The position numbers and the translations under genes are program-made. A DNA stretch of 64,000 bases, from the NCBI RefSeq assembly GCF_021533215.1, contig NZ_JAJNKA010000005.1, positions 62,001 through 126,000 of the forward strand, read 5' to 3'. Positions 8,541-17,467 of this stretch are shown one piece after another. A model generated the notes under the pieces. That model was not told the origin of the DNA, did not search any database, and saw nothing but the letters and a program-made list of their open reading frames with translations. This stretch comes from Portibacter lacus (lineage in GTDB: Bacteria; Bacteroidota; Bacteroidia; Chitinophagales; Saprospiraceae). How positions within the stretch are numbered: the first letter of the stretch is position 1; each line of letters begins with the position of its first letter.

Positions 8541-9155
8541 TTATAAACTACTTATAAAAGTATTAATGTATTCACTGATTCCATCTAGCAACATCTGGAC
8601 AGCCATGATAAGAAGCAACATTCCCATTAATTTCTCTAATGCGACCAACCCTTTCTTTCGTAGTAATCTAAAAAACAAAGGAGAGGATAGTAAAATTGTT
8701 GCAGTGATTGCCCAAGCAATTAGGACAGCGAAAAACAACCCACTCAAGTGTCCTTCATGATTATTCGCCATAACCATTAAAGTAGCTAAAGCAGATGGGC
8801 CGGCGACCATAGGCATGGCAATCGGAACAATAAATGGCTCGCCAGTAGATGCAAAAATACTGCTCCCGTCTGCGGCTGGAAATATCAACTTAAGCGCTAT
8901 GATTAAAAAGATCAATCCACCAGCTATAGAAACAGATGATGTTTCTAGATGAAATAAGTTTAGAAATCCACGTCCTGCAAAAAGGAATAATAACAAAATT
9001 ACAAGCCCTATGAGCATTTCTCGTATGATAATGCGTCTGTGTTTCTTACGATCTATATCTTTAAGAATCGTTAGCAATAATGGAACATTTCCGAACGGAT
9101 CCAGAATAAATGTTAAAACTAATGCTGTCGATAATATTGAAAATCCAGTCTCCAT
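8541..9155 (-). CDS. MarC family integral membrane protein
   Basis: The 204-residue protein has six predicted membrane helices and the family signatures FILDPFGNVPLLLTILKD (N-terminus) and PIAMPMVAGPSALATLMV (about 112-129). MarC/NAAT-family proteins are inner-membrane proteins of uncertain function; the original link to multiple antibiotic resistance was not confirmed and some relatives have been proposed as amino-acid transporters. It is transcribed alone, toward the repeat block. Confidence 0.88.
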   Translation of the reverse strand: METGFSILSTALVLTFILDPFGNVPLLLTILKDIDRKKHRRIIIREMLIGLVILLLFLFAGRGFLNLFHLETSSVSIAGGLIFLIIALKLIFPAADGSSIFASTGEPFIVPIAMPMVAGPSALATLMVMANNHEGHLSGLFFAVLIAWAITATILLSSPLFFRLLRKKGLVALEKLMGMLLLIMAVQMLLDGISEYINTFISSL

Positions 9156-9340
9156 ATTTTCTTCATTTTTAAAAAGCCCGCAAACATAGAACTATTAAAC
9201 GGGGGAAAATAACAAAGTCGTTGTTATTTTACTGTTAAGATTGGGAAGGCAAGAAAAAATCTTCATGGTCTTGTATGTAGCGAGGCTATGAAGTTTTTTG
9301 GTGAATGGCTATTTGCCGATTTTGTAGCTTGCATTTTACT

Positions 9341-9392
9341 AACCATGATATTGATAGCCTGACTGCATGTCAGACCATCAAATCAATTGGTG
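9341..9392. repeat. 52-bp imperfect hairpin element
   Basis: The arms AACCATGATATTGATAGCCT-GAC and GTCAG-ACCATCAAATCAATTGGTG pair around a TGCAT loop (9364-9368). The innermost five pairs are perfect, and the outer parts pair with small bulges. It lies in a 348-bp gap (9156-9503) between marC and the reductase, in which I see no coding potential. There is no T-run after it, so it is not a classical terminator; it may be another REP-type unit. Confidence 0.5.
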
Positions 9393-9503
9393 TTATCGCA
9401 AAAAGTGCAACATCAATATTTTCAAATAGATTAAGAAGCGATATGCAAAACAATAAAGTTAAAACCGTGTTTTAATGATCTCAATTAAAAACAGAAATAA
9501 CAA

Positions 9504-10496
9504 ATGAATAAACAACAGATATTAAGAAATAGACCTCACGGATTGCCGGATGAAAATACTTGGGAATTAATTGAAACAGAAACGCCGACAATAGGTGAAA
9601 ACGAAATTTTAGTTAAAAATAAATATATTTCCCTTGATCCAGCGATGAGAGGATGGATGAATGATGCGAAGTCTTATCTTCCCCCTGTGCAGATAGATGA
9701 TGTAATGCGAGCATTGACTGTAGGAGAAGTAGTTGAATCCAAAAATGATAAATTCAAAAAAGGAGATTTCGTTTGTGGAACTGGTGGAGTTCAAGAGTAT
9801 ACCGCAACAGATGGAAGAGGTTTCTATAAAGTTGATCCTAATTTAGCGCCGCTTGAAACATATACTGGAACCATAGGAATGCCCGGCCTAACAGCTTATT
9901 TTGGTTTACTAGAAGTAGGAGCACTTAAAGAAGGAGAAACAGTATTGGTTTCTGGTGCAGCTGGAGCAGTGGGAAGTGTTGTTGGTCAAATTGCGAAAAT
10001 TAAGAATTGTAAAGTAGTTGGTATCGCTGGAGGAGCAGAGAAATGTGCATACTTAGTGGATGAACTAGGTTTCGATCACGCGATAGATTACAAGAACGAA
10101 AAAGTCGTTCATAAAATACATGAATACTGTCCTGATGGTGTAGATGTTTATTTTGATAATGTGGGAGGAGAGATTCTAGATGCAGCATTAACAGCGATAA
10201 ATAAGAACGCAAGAGTAGTAATCTGTGGAGCAATTAGTCAGTACAATGCTACTGAAAAACCAAAAGGTCCAGCAAATTACTTGTCTTTATTGGTTAATCG
10301 TGCCCGAATGGAAGGCTTTATAATCATTGATTATGCTAAAAGATATCAAGAAGGCCTAAGTCAGATGGGACAATGGGTTGCTGAAGGAAAAATCAAACCA
10401 AAAGAAACCGTTTTCGAAGGAATTGAGAATTTCAGGGAAATATTCTTGAAGTTGTTTTCTGGAGATAAGAAAGGGAAATTGGTGCTAAAAGTATAG
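9504..10496 (+). CDS. NADP-dependent oxidoreductase (CurA / leukotriene-B4-dehydrogenase-like MDR)
   Basis: The 330-residue reductase starts MNKQQILRNRPHGLPDENTWELIE and contains YISLDPAMRGWM and MPGLTAYFGLLEVG before the Rossmann loop SGAAGAVGSVVGQIAK (about 151-166). This is the pattern of the zinc-free MDR subgroup that reduces carbon-carbon double bonds of alpha,beta-unsaturated ketones and aldehydes with NADPH (curcumin reductase CurA, prostaglandin/leukotriene reductases). It is monocistronic, followed by a strong terminator. The physiological substrate is unknown; detoxification of reactive enones is the usual guess. Confidence 0.9.
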   Translation: MNKQQILRNRPHGLPDENTWELIETETPTIGENEILVKNKYISLDPAMRGWMNDAKSYLPPVQIDDVMRALTVGEVVESKNDKFKKGDFVCGTGGVQEYTATDGRGFYKVDPNLAPLETYTGTIGMPGLTAYFGLLEVGALKEGETVLVSGAAGAVGSVVGQIAKIKNCKVVGIAGGAEKCAYLVDELGFDHAIDYKNEKVVHKIHEYCPDGVDVYFDNVGGEILDAALTAINKNARVVICGAISQYNATEKPKGPANYLSLLVNRARMEGFIIIDYAKRYQEGLSQMGQWVAEGKIKPKETVFEGIENFREIFLKLFSGDKKGKLVLKV

Positions 10497-10559
10497 AAAA
10501 GTAGCTTTTAGGTTTTCACAATTCATCTTTGGATAATATAGAAATAATTAGAATTAAAT

Positions 10560-10596
10560 GGCATGAGAATTTTCCTTTTCTCATGCTATTTTTTTT
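10560..10596 (+). terminator. rho-independent terminator after the oxidoreductase
   Basis: The stem GCATGAGAA (10561-10569) pairs with TTCTCATGC (10578-10586) around an 8-nt T/C-rich loop and is followed by TATTTTTTTT. Confidence 0.9.
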
Positions 10597-10696
10597 GACG
10601 CTCAAAAACCTATAGTAGAACCCTCTTGATAGGATCTTAAATTTTAATTCATCTCTTGCAGATTTAAGCCATCTTAATCAGGCCTTTCCATTGACC

Positions 10697-11008
10697 TTAA
10701 AAATAAGATGCTACAACCCAAATAATCGATAAAATACCAGAACCAATCGCAATTGCTCTGAACGCAATGAAACCTGATCGGTTGTTTCGAAAAACAATCA
10801 TGCCTATAATCGAAGATACTAACATTGAAATTATATAAATCGCTATTACCGTCAACCAATACAACAAGTCTCCCAACGAAGTTAAGATCGCCGCAATTAT
10901 GTTCTTCGCATTCGATGAGCTAGGTTCAAAAAAGACATAGGAAAACAGAAAATACAAGACCGTAAAAATAAAATAAGCAAGAAAGATTTTTTTAGCTAAA
11001 CTCTTCAT
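10697..11008 (-). CDS. small membrane protein of unknown function
   Basis: About 103 residues with three hydrophobic helices (near residues 8-26, 38-64 and 80-101) and a basic start MKSLAKKIF. The open frame extends upstream to 11086, but the added residues are basic, non-hydrophobic and lie inside glpD. The start ATGATGAAG at 11011/11008 overlaps the last codons of glpD by 17-20 nt, which argues for translational coupling. I recognise no family. Nothing in the sequence ties it to glycerol metabolism except position. Confidence 0.6.
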   Translation of the reverse strand: MKSLAKKIFLAYFIFTVLYFLFSYVFFEPSSSNAKNIIAAILTSLGDLLYWLTVIAIYIISMLVSSIIGMIVFRNNRSGFIAFRAIAIGSGILSIIWVVASYF

Positions 11009-12659
11009 CATAATAAGTCGTCGCGTCCTGAATGAGCATGTTGATATTCTCTGTCTCTTGGGCAACCCTCTCTTCCGACCACGCATATTTCTCTGCCATT
11101 AATTTCACAACCTCCTCTTTATAGTCAATAACACTTTTAATATTAAAATATAACCTTCCCGTGCGCCTTACGAAGAAGTCCTCTACGGTCATGGTCTGCT
11201 CTTTTGTAATACAATGATTCACCTCCGCAAAAATCAGTTCTTGCTCTGAAATGGTTCCATTCTCTCCTTTGGCTTCATTGATTATATCAAGGCAATCCTT
11301 GCCATAATTGGTGACAATATACCAGGCATAGTAAGGATTGATTCCTTCCGACACGAACTCATCAGAGAGCTTTTTAATATAATCAGTAACTTCTTTATTG
11401 GACTTAAATGGAGCATTCGTTAATCCGATCGTTTTTGTTTTAGCATCTGAAAACTCAATACCTTTTTCATCTTTCAGCAAATCAGCAATTAGATCTATCA
11501 CCTTCTCCGCCATTTTTCGATATCCAGTCAACTTTCCTCCGGCTATAGAAATCAGACCATTTTCCGACTGAAAAATTTCGTCTTTTCGAGAAAGTTCAGA
11601 AGGTGACTTTCCGTCCTCATGAATAAGTGGTCTCAATCCTGACCAGTTAGATTCTACATCATCCTCTGTAAGATTAACATCGGGAAACGCTCCATTGACA
11701 GCATTTATAAGATATTCACGATCCGCCTTAGTCGCAACAATTCGATTCAGATCTCCAGTATAATTCGTATCCGTAGTTCCCACATAAGTTGCTCGGCCTC
11801 TAGGAATCGCAAATATCATGCGTCCGTCAGGCACATCGAAGTATACAGAATGGTTTAGTGGTAATTTCTCATGTGGAAAAACTAAGTGAACACCCTTCGT
11901 CAAGTGCAACCTCTTACCTTTCAGTGATTCATTCATTTTTCGCAAGGTATCCACCCAAGGGCCAGCCGCTGAAACAACTTTACTTGCTTTAATATGATAT
12001 GTTTCTCCGTTCAGTCGATCCTTGGCAATAACGCCTTGAATCACATCTTCTTCTATAAAGTCAACAACTTCACAATAATTCAATGCTACAGCTCCAAAAC
12101 TCACCGCTTTCTTTATCAACTCGATAGTAAGTCTTGCATCATCTGTTCGGTATTCTGCATAATAACCTGCTGACTTTAGAATTTTCTCATCTAATAATGG
12201 CTCTTTTTCTAGCGCTTCTTCCTTAGTCAACATCACCCGCTTATCCTTCCCTGAAACTCCAGCTAAAAAATCATATACCCAAAGTCCGAAGGATGCTGAA
12301 TATTTTCCGAAAGTCCCATCTTCTACAATAGGCAACAACATCTTCTCTGGCAATGCCAAATGCGGAGCAAGTTTGTTCAATACTGCTCGCTCTTGGCCTG
12401 TTTCTCGAACTAAACCAACATCGAACTGCTTCAAGTAGCGCAATCCTCCATGAATTAGCTTGGTCGATTTCGAACTTGTTCCAGATGCAAAATCTTTCTT
12501 TTCCACCAGTCCTACTTTTAATCCTCTACTAGCAGCATCAAGTGCAATCCCGCAACCTGTTACACCACCACCAATGATTAAAAGATCAAATGATTCATTA
12601 TTTAATGATTCTACAATATCTTGCCGACTTAAACCGGAGAAAGGAGCCTTTTCCATCAT
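10992..12659 (-). CDS. glpD: glycerol-3-phosphate dehydrogenase/oxidase, FAD-dependent
   Basis: The 555-residue enzyme oxidises sn-glycerol 3-phosphate to dihydroxyacetone phosphate at the membrane and feeds the quinone pool. Visible signatures are the FAD dinucleotide fold DLLIIGGGVTGCGIALDAA (about 25-43), the family motif KSTKLIHGGLRYL (about 63-75), VSAAGPWVD (about 228-236) and the C-terminal DAO_C-type helical domain (about 400-520). The length fits aerobic GlpD. Either of two adjacent Met codons may be the start. The gene is divergent from the DMT exporter, with 43 nt between the two starts. Confidence 0.95.
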   Translation of the reverse strand: MMEKAPFSGLSRQDIVESLNNESFDLLIIGGGVTGCGIALDAASRGLKVGLVEKKDFASGTSSKSTKLIHGGLRYLKQFDVGLVRETGQERAVLNKLAPHLALPEKMLLPIVEDGTFGKYSASFGLWVYDFLAGVSGKDKRVMLTKEEALEKEPLLDEKILKSAGYYAEYRTDDARLTIELIKKAVSFGAVALNYCEVVDFIEEDVIQGVIAKDRLNGETYHIKASKVVSAAGPWVDTLRKMNESLKGKRLHLTKGVHLVFPHEKLPLNHSVYFDVPDGRMIFAIPRGRATYVGTTDTNYTGDLNRIVATKADREYLINAVNGAFPDVNLTEDDVESNWSGLRPLIHEDGKSPSELSRKDEIFQSENGLISIAGGKLTGYRKMAEKVIDLIADLLKDEKGIEFSDAKTKTIGLTNAPFKSNKEVTDYIKKLSDEFVSEGINPYYAWYIVTNYGKDCLDIINEAKGENGTISEQELIFAEVNHCITKEQTMTVEDFFVRRTGRLYFNIKSVIDYKEEVVKLMAEKYAWSEERVAQETENINMLIQDATTYYDEEFS

Positions 12660-12702
12660 TATTATTTATTAGATACTAAATTAACGTAGAAAGCTGAATT
12701 AA

Positions 12703-13623
12703 GTGCCAACTAGCCCAAAAACATTTACAATTAAAACGTTAAAAGCGCATCTTGCCCTAATCGGTGTCGCCATTTTCTATAGTGGAAACTTCATCGTTGC
12801 TCAAGATGTGATGGTTGGGAATTTTATTCCTCCAGTAGCACTCGTCTTCTTTAGAGTATTCGGTGCTGGCATTCTTTTCTGGATATTTCACAGTATTTTC
12901 ATTAAAGAAAAGATTCAACGAAAGGACATTCCATACTTTATTTTATGTTCGGCAATCGGAATTGTTCTCGCGATGTATACCTTTCTGATTGGTCTAGAAA
13001 AAACACCTACGATTAATGCATCTCTGATCATCAGTACAACACCAATCATCGTCGCCATTTTTTCAGTTTTCATCCTAAAAGAAAAATTAACAACAAGCAA
13101 AATCATCGGTTTGCTTCTAGCTGGAATCGGAACAGCCATACTGCTCTCCGCTAAGGGAAAGTTTGAATTGCACAAAGACTACATTTTCGGAAATTCACTA
13201 GTTTTCTTGAACGCAATCGTCTATGGTCTCTACCTTGTGCTTATAAAGCCAATGCTAAAAAAGTACCATCCATTAACAGTTATAAAATGGGTATTTACAT
13301 TTGCTTCACCTGCTATTTTATTAATATCCTTTCCTGAACTGAAGGAAATCAATTGGCAAGGATTCTCAGGATATGCTTGGTTCGGATTATGCTATGTAAT
13401 CCTATTTGCTACCTTTTGCACCTATGCACTGAATGCATATGCGATTAAGATTTTAAGTCCTGTTATTGCAGGATTGTATTTATATCTGCAACCATTTCTA
13501 ACCACCATTCTTTCTATCTCATTTTCGAAAGACCAATTAACAACAACAAAAGTCATCGCAGGAATTTTCATTCTTACAGGTCTCTTTTTTGCAATTAGAA
13601 AAACTTTTCCACGAAACACTTAA
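12703..13623 (+). CDS. DMT-superfamily (EamA) transporter
   Basis: The 306-residue protein has ten hydrophobic helices arranged as two EamA repeats (about 14-145 and 160-300), with the typical phrases LEKTPTINASLIISTTPIIVA and ITGLYLYLQPFLTTILS-like sequence near the end of each repeat. Such carriers export amino acids or other metabolites; the substrate cannot be assigned. The first in-frame start is GTG at 12703, and no ATG lies before the first helix, so GTG is the likely initiator. Confidence 0.85.
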   Translation: MPTSPKTFTIKTLKAHLALIGVAIFYSGNFIVAQDVMVGNFIPPVALVFFRVFGAGILFWIFHSIFIKEKIQRKDIPYFILCSAIGIVLAMYTFLIGLEKTPTINASLIISTTPIIVAIFSVFILKEKLTTSKIIGLLLAGIGTAILLSAKGKFELHKDYIFGNSLVFLNAIVYGLYLVLIKPMLKKYHPLTVIKWVFTFASPAILLISFPELKEINWQGFSGYAWFGLCYVILFATFCTYALNAYAIKILSPVIAGLYLYLQPFLTTILSISFSKDQLTTTKVIAGIFILTGLFFAIRKTFPRNT

Positions 13624-13843
13624 GTTAAATCGTAATGTATAGGTATGTGGCTTATAAACAATTAAGGTCGGATATTTTACGAAAAAGACATTTAACTAAA
13701 GTTTAATAGATTGATTTTCAGATGCTTATCAGAATCGGACTAGATATGTAAATGTGGATAAAAAATGTAGTTAATAAATTTTCTTGGTTGCATTTTTATT
13801 TATATTTACCACCTGTTAAATTATAATCCAGCAGAAGAGAACA

Positions 13844-15244
13844 ATGGAACATAGAACGAAACGAGACCATAGACTGATACATCTTGTCACTGAGTTTGAG
13901 GCCATGTCAGAAACTGGGAATCTGACTTACCTTGACGAGAAGACGTATTATCAGCTGATCAACTACTACGAAGATGAATGCCTTATCGATAAGGCATTAG
14001 AAGTCGTGAACATGGCATTAGACCAGTTTCAGTACAGAGCTGAATTTTATATCACGAAAGCTAAGCTTTTAATCAGAGACCAAAAGATATCCAAAGCCCT
14101 AGAAATTATAGAGAAAGCAGAAAATATTTCTCCTTTTGAAAATGAAATCATTATTCTGAAAGCGAGATGTATCGGCGGAGAGAAAGGATTAAAGATGCTT
14201 GAACCCATTAAGTTATACGCTGGGAATGCTGAATTGATCGAAATTTACATTTGTGAATCGCATATCTACGAGAAGTCAAAACAATACAAGAAAATGTTTT
14301 TGACCTTGAAAGAGATCATCAAGTTATCTCCAGATCATTCCGTAGCATTAGAGCGAATTTTCATTTGCGTAGATCTTGCTAAGAATTTCGAAGAAAGTAT
14401 AGAATATCACCAAGCTTTATTAGAAAACAATCCTTATAATTTCTTAGCGTGGTATAATTTAGGACATGCATTTGCTTGTACAGGAGAATATGAAAAAGCT
14501 ATTTCAGCAATGGAATACAGCTTTATCATCAATAAAAATTTTGAATTAGCTTATTTAGATTGTGCTGATATCTGTGTTCAGGTATGCAATTATTCTAAGG
14601 CGCTTACGATTTTCGAAGAGGCGAATAGTTACTTCGGACCGGACAGTGAAATCTTACTTCAGATCGCACAATGCCACTTGAAGTTAGAAAATTTACTCTC
14701 GGCAAAAGCGAATTTGTTTTCAGCATTGAGACTTGATACATACAATGACGAAATTTATTTTTATTTAGGTCAATGTTATCTTAAGGAAAAATCATTGCAT
14801 TCAGCTATAAGTGCATTTAACAAGGCGATCAACTTAGAGTCTGATAGAGAAGAATACTATGAAAGTTTAGCTCAAGCCTATGTTCAATTAGGAGACAATG
14901 CGAACGCGGTTATCTATTATGAGATGGCAACAGAAATTGCACCTGAGCAAGAACACTTGTGGTACCAATATGCAAGTTTACTCGTAAAGTTAGATAGAAT
15001 AGATGATGCATTAGACGTTTTGGACAATGCAGAACTAGACGCTGTAGGACCAGAGTTGCTTTACTGTAGAGCAGTTTGTCTTAGTTTAATCGGTCGTAAA
15101 AAGGAAGCTTTAGTTATACTTGATGAAGCCTTAATCGACAACTTCGAAATGCACAATAAATTATTCGAGCTTGACCCATCGTTAAAGTTTGACAAAGATA
15201 TACTCTCGATTATCCATTATTATGAGGGAGAACCAAAGATGTAA
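13844..15244 (+). CDS. tetratricopeptide repeat protein
   Basis: The 466-residue protein has no signal peptide or membrane helix and is built of about ten to twelve TPR-like helix pairs (for example PYNFLAWYNLGHAFACTGEYEKAISAMEYSF and DEIYFYLGQCYLKEKSLHSAISAFNKAINL). It is a cytoplasmic scaffold or adaptor of a type found once per genome in many Bacteroidota. It stands alone and ends in a terminator. No enzymatic domain is visible. Confidence 0.88.
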   Translation: MEHRTKRDHRLIHLVTEFEAMSETGNLTYLDEKTYYQLINYYEDECLIDKALEVVNMALDQFQYRAEFYITKAKLLIRDQKISKALEIIEKAENISPFENEIIILKARCIGGEKGLKMLEPIKLYAGNAELIEIYICESHIYEKSKQYKKMFLTLKEIIKLSPDHSVALERIFICVDLAKNFEESIEYHQALLENNPYNFLAWYNLGHAFACTGEYEKAISAMEYSFIINKNFELAYLDCADICVQVCNYSKALTIFEEANSYFGPDSEILLQIAQCHLKLENLLSAKANLFSALRLDTYNDEIYFYLGQCYLKEKSLHSAISAFNKAINLESDREEYYESLAQAYVQLGDNANAVIYYEMATEIAPEQEHLWYQYASLLVKLDRIDDALDVLDNAELDAVGPELLYCRAVCLSLIGRKKEALVILDEALIDNFEMHNKLFELDPSLKFDKDILSIIHYYEGEPKM

Positions 15245-15295
15245 GAGAATCCTCTTTAACTAGGGGTAAAACTCAATCTTTATTACCAAAATTCG

Positions 15296-15325
15296 ATAGC
15301 CTTCTGCAAACAGAAGGCTATTTTT
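15296..15325 (+). terminator. terminator after the TPR gene
   Basis: The perfect 11-bp stem ATAGCCTTCTG / CAGAAGGCTAT closes a CAAA tetraloop and is followed by TTTT. Confidence 0.92.
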
Positions 15326-15359
15326 ATGTAATGGACTTTACTTACTTACCAATAAAAGA

Positions 15360-15512
15360 AAAGTGTCTCGCAGAGGCGCTAAGCACGCAAAGTTATAAGT
15401 GAAGAACTTACCTCCTTTCTAGCTTCTACCAACTTCCATATCAAGGTGATTTTCATTTCTTAACCTAAATCCAAAAAATTCTCTGCGACCTCAGCGGCTC
15501 TGCGAGATAATA
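15360..15512. repeat. MITE-like inverted repeat (TCTCGCAGAG... element)
   Basis: The left end GTCTCGCAGAGGCGCTAAGC and the inverted right end CTCAGCGGCTCTGCGAGATA bracket about 100 bp without coding potential. The arms TCTCGCAGAGGCGCTAAG and its near-complement pair with few mismatches. From memory, TCTGCG/CTCTGCGAGA strings of this kind recur as interspersed repeats in many environmental bacteria. It occupies most of the 399-bp gap 15245-15643. Confidence 0.6.
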
Positions 15513-15573
15513 CTTGTATCGTGCAAGCATCCTAAAATGCTTCACATTAATATGCAATAGAAAAAATTGACAT

Positions 15574-15608
15574 AAAAAAAACCACCCCTTACATTACATA
15601 AGAGGTGG
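15574..15608 (-). terminator. terminator after the T9SS cargo gene
   Basis: Read on the minus strand, CCACCTCTTA pairs with TAAGGGGTGG (one mismatch) around TGTAATG and is followed by TTTTTTTT. It lies 36 nt beyond the stop codon of the minus-strand gene. Confidence 0.9.
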
Positions 15609-15643
15609 CCTGTTTAACTACTGAAGGAATTATCCAACAGCTC

Positions 15644-17434
15644 TTATCTAACTACCATTTTCTTTGTTTGCTTGAAATCTCCAGCTTCTAATGTGTATAA
15701 GTATATACCTGAAGCAAGGTTCGTATTCTCTAAAGAATATACGTGCGTTCCTGCACTTAATTTTTGATTCACAAAAGTATGGATCAATCTACCATTAAGG
15801 TCAGAAAGTGTAAGCTTCACATTCGAAGTTTTAACAAGGTTGAACTCAACATTCGTTGCAACATCAAATGGATTCGGAGTATTCTGAGCTAATTCTGGCT
15901 GAGCTTCTCCCAATTTAGAGTTTTCAACAGAAGAGATTCCTAATACTGCATCAGCATATCTACTTTCGATTGCTGCTCTAGAAGCAGCAGGGTCGAAATT
16001 ATCTATTTCATCACTCCAGTGTAACGCTCCGATGGTATGACCATCCGTTTTTGATACAAAAGAAGATCCTATCTGGAAATTCTCATTCAAGTCATAAAAG
16101 TTCACAATACCATCTCCATCTTCTGTCTTTTCACCAGGAACAGTTAAAGGGTCAGTATCACCGAAGTAGAATCCGCTCATATCAGGAGTTCTCGTTTCTT
16201 CCGCTACAGCATATTGTAGTCTATTCCATATTGCAAATTGCTCTACATCATCAGCTGACATTGCTTCGGTAGCTAATTCAGGGTCTGTTCCAAGGATGTT
16301 GTTTTCTTCTACGATGTTATCATAATTAGCATAAAATGCAATTGCTCTTTCATTCATCCATGGTGTCGGAACATTTACTTTGTGTGGGCCGTCTGCTCCA
16401 CTCCACGTGATGTAAGAAACAGGATAGTCTCCTATATCATTAAATCCACCATTGTAATACGCCCCTAATTCATCTTGATTAAAGTAGATGTTATCTGCAG
16501 TGTAGATTTTATAGTTGTTGATATCAGAAACTTCATCCGTCAATGTGTTTTCATCTACTCTTGCCCAAGCTGGAACCAAAATAGATGCCTCTATGGTATC
16601 TAATCCAACAATACAAGTAGGAATGTTATCTGGCTCAAGTGCAATAAGATTTGTATCCTCACCTTTCAATTGATTGTTATAAAATAAGTTGTTCGTAAAA
16701 TAAGCTTCTAAGTAGTAGTTATTCAAGATAACGTGAGCAACATTGTTGATAAATGAGTTGTGATTAAACAAAGCATATTTACACATTGCTTCTTGCTGTA
16801 GAATTGCCATTCCACTACCTACAACCGTATTGTTTTCGAATGTTAAGCTATCGATAGGAACTTTAGCTTCTACTACTCTGTAAGCCCACCATTGGTTTTC
16901 CCAGAACATGTTTCTGAAGTAGTTGTTTCTCATCTCTATAACTAAACCATCAGTTACCGCATTCGCGAAGAAAAAACCAAATTCAGCAAATTCAAAAAGA
17001 GAATTAGACACTTTTAATTTTCTATTCAAACCTTGCAATTCGAACGTAAATTGTGTAATACCGCCTTGGTCATTCATGTTTTGGATGTGCACATTATCTA
17101 TAGTAAGATTACTGTTAATAATGCTATTAGATGGTCCGATATCAGCTGTAGTAATCGGAATAATAACAGGTTTTTTGCCTCCTTTTGCTCCTACAATTGT
17201 GATGGTACCATCTGGGTTATCCACATTAATGGCAGATTTCTGAAAGTGGAAACCAGGCATTAATCTATATACTCGATTAGGATTTAATCGAAGCGTATCC
17301 GCGTCTATATCATTGTTGATAGTCGTTTCAAGCAGACCAGCGTTTTCTGGCCCAGAAGCGATATCTAGGGTGTCTTGCGACCAGGCGAATCCGCTCAGAA
17401 GCATAAATAAAAGTAATGTAAAAACTTGTTTCAT
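15644..17434 (-). CDS. secreted right-handed beta-helix protein with T9SS type A sorting domain
   Basis: The 596-residue product begins with a signal peptide (MKQVFTLLLFMLLSGFAWSQ). Residues about 40-280 show repeated strand-turn patterns with Asn ladders (NSNLTIDNVHIQNM, IEMRNNYFRNM, LTFENNTVVGSG, YALFNHNSFINN, AYFTNNLFYNN) as in right-handed parallel beta-helix (pectate-lyase-like) proteins. The last about 80 residues, from ELAQNTPNPFDVATN to YLYTLEAGDFKQTKKMVVR, form a Por secretion-tail that directs export by the type IX system. No catalytic triad can be assigned. It lies 33 nt downstream of the TonB receptor in the same direction, so receptor and surface protein are likely made together. 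Confidence 0.88.
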   Translation of the reverse strand: MKQVFTLLLFMLLSGFAWSQDTLDIASGPENAGLLETTINNDIDADTLRLNPNRVYRLMPGFHFQKSAINVDNPDGTITIVGAKGGKKPVIIPITTADIGPSNSIINSNLTIDNVHIQNMNDQGGITQFTFELQGLNRKLKVSNSLFEFAEFGFFFANAVTDGLVIEMRNNYFRNMFWENQWWAYRVVEAKVPIDSLTFENNTVVGSGMAILQQEAMCKYALFNHNSFINNVAHVILNNYYLEAYFTNNLFYNNQLKGEDTNLIALEPDNIPTCIVGLDTIEASILVPAWARVDENTLTDEVSDINNYKIYTADNIYFNQDELGAYYNGGFNDIGDYPVSYITWSGADGPHKVNVPTPWMNERAIAFYANYDNIVEENNILGTDPELATEAMSADDVEQFAIWNRLQYAVAEETRTPDMSGFYFGDTDPLTVPGEKTEDGDGIVNFYDLNENFQIGSSFVSKTDGHTIGALHWSDEIDNFDPAASRAAIESRYADAVLGISSVENSKLGEAQPELAQNTPNPFDVATNVEFNLVKTSNVKLTLSDLNGRLIHTFVNQKLSAGTHVYSLENTNLASGIYLYTLEAGDFKQTKKMVVR

Positions 17435-17467
17435 GTTATAAAGATTTTGTTGTTAATAAGTAAACTT

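Noticed and set aside
10697-11086. Long form of the small membrane protein (129 aa)
   Set aside because: The extra N-terminal residues are basic and come from within glpD; the ATG pair at the end of glpD gives a normal membrane-protein start.
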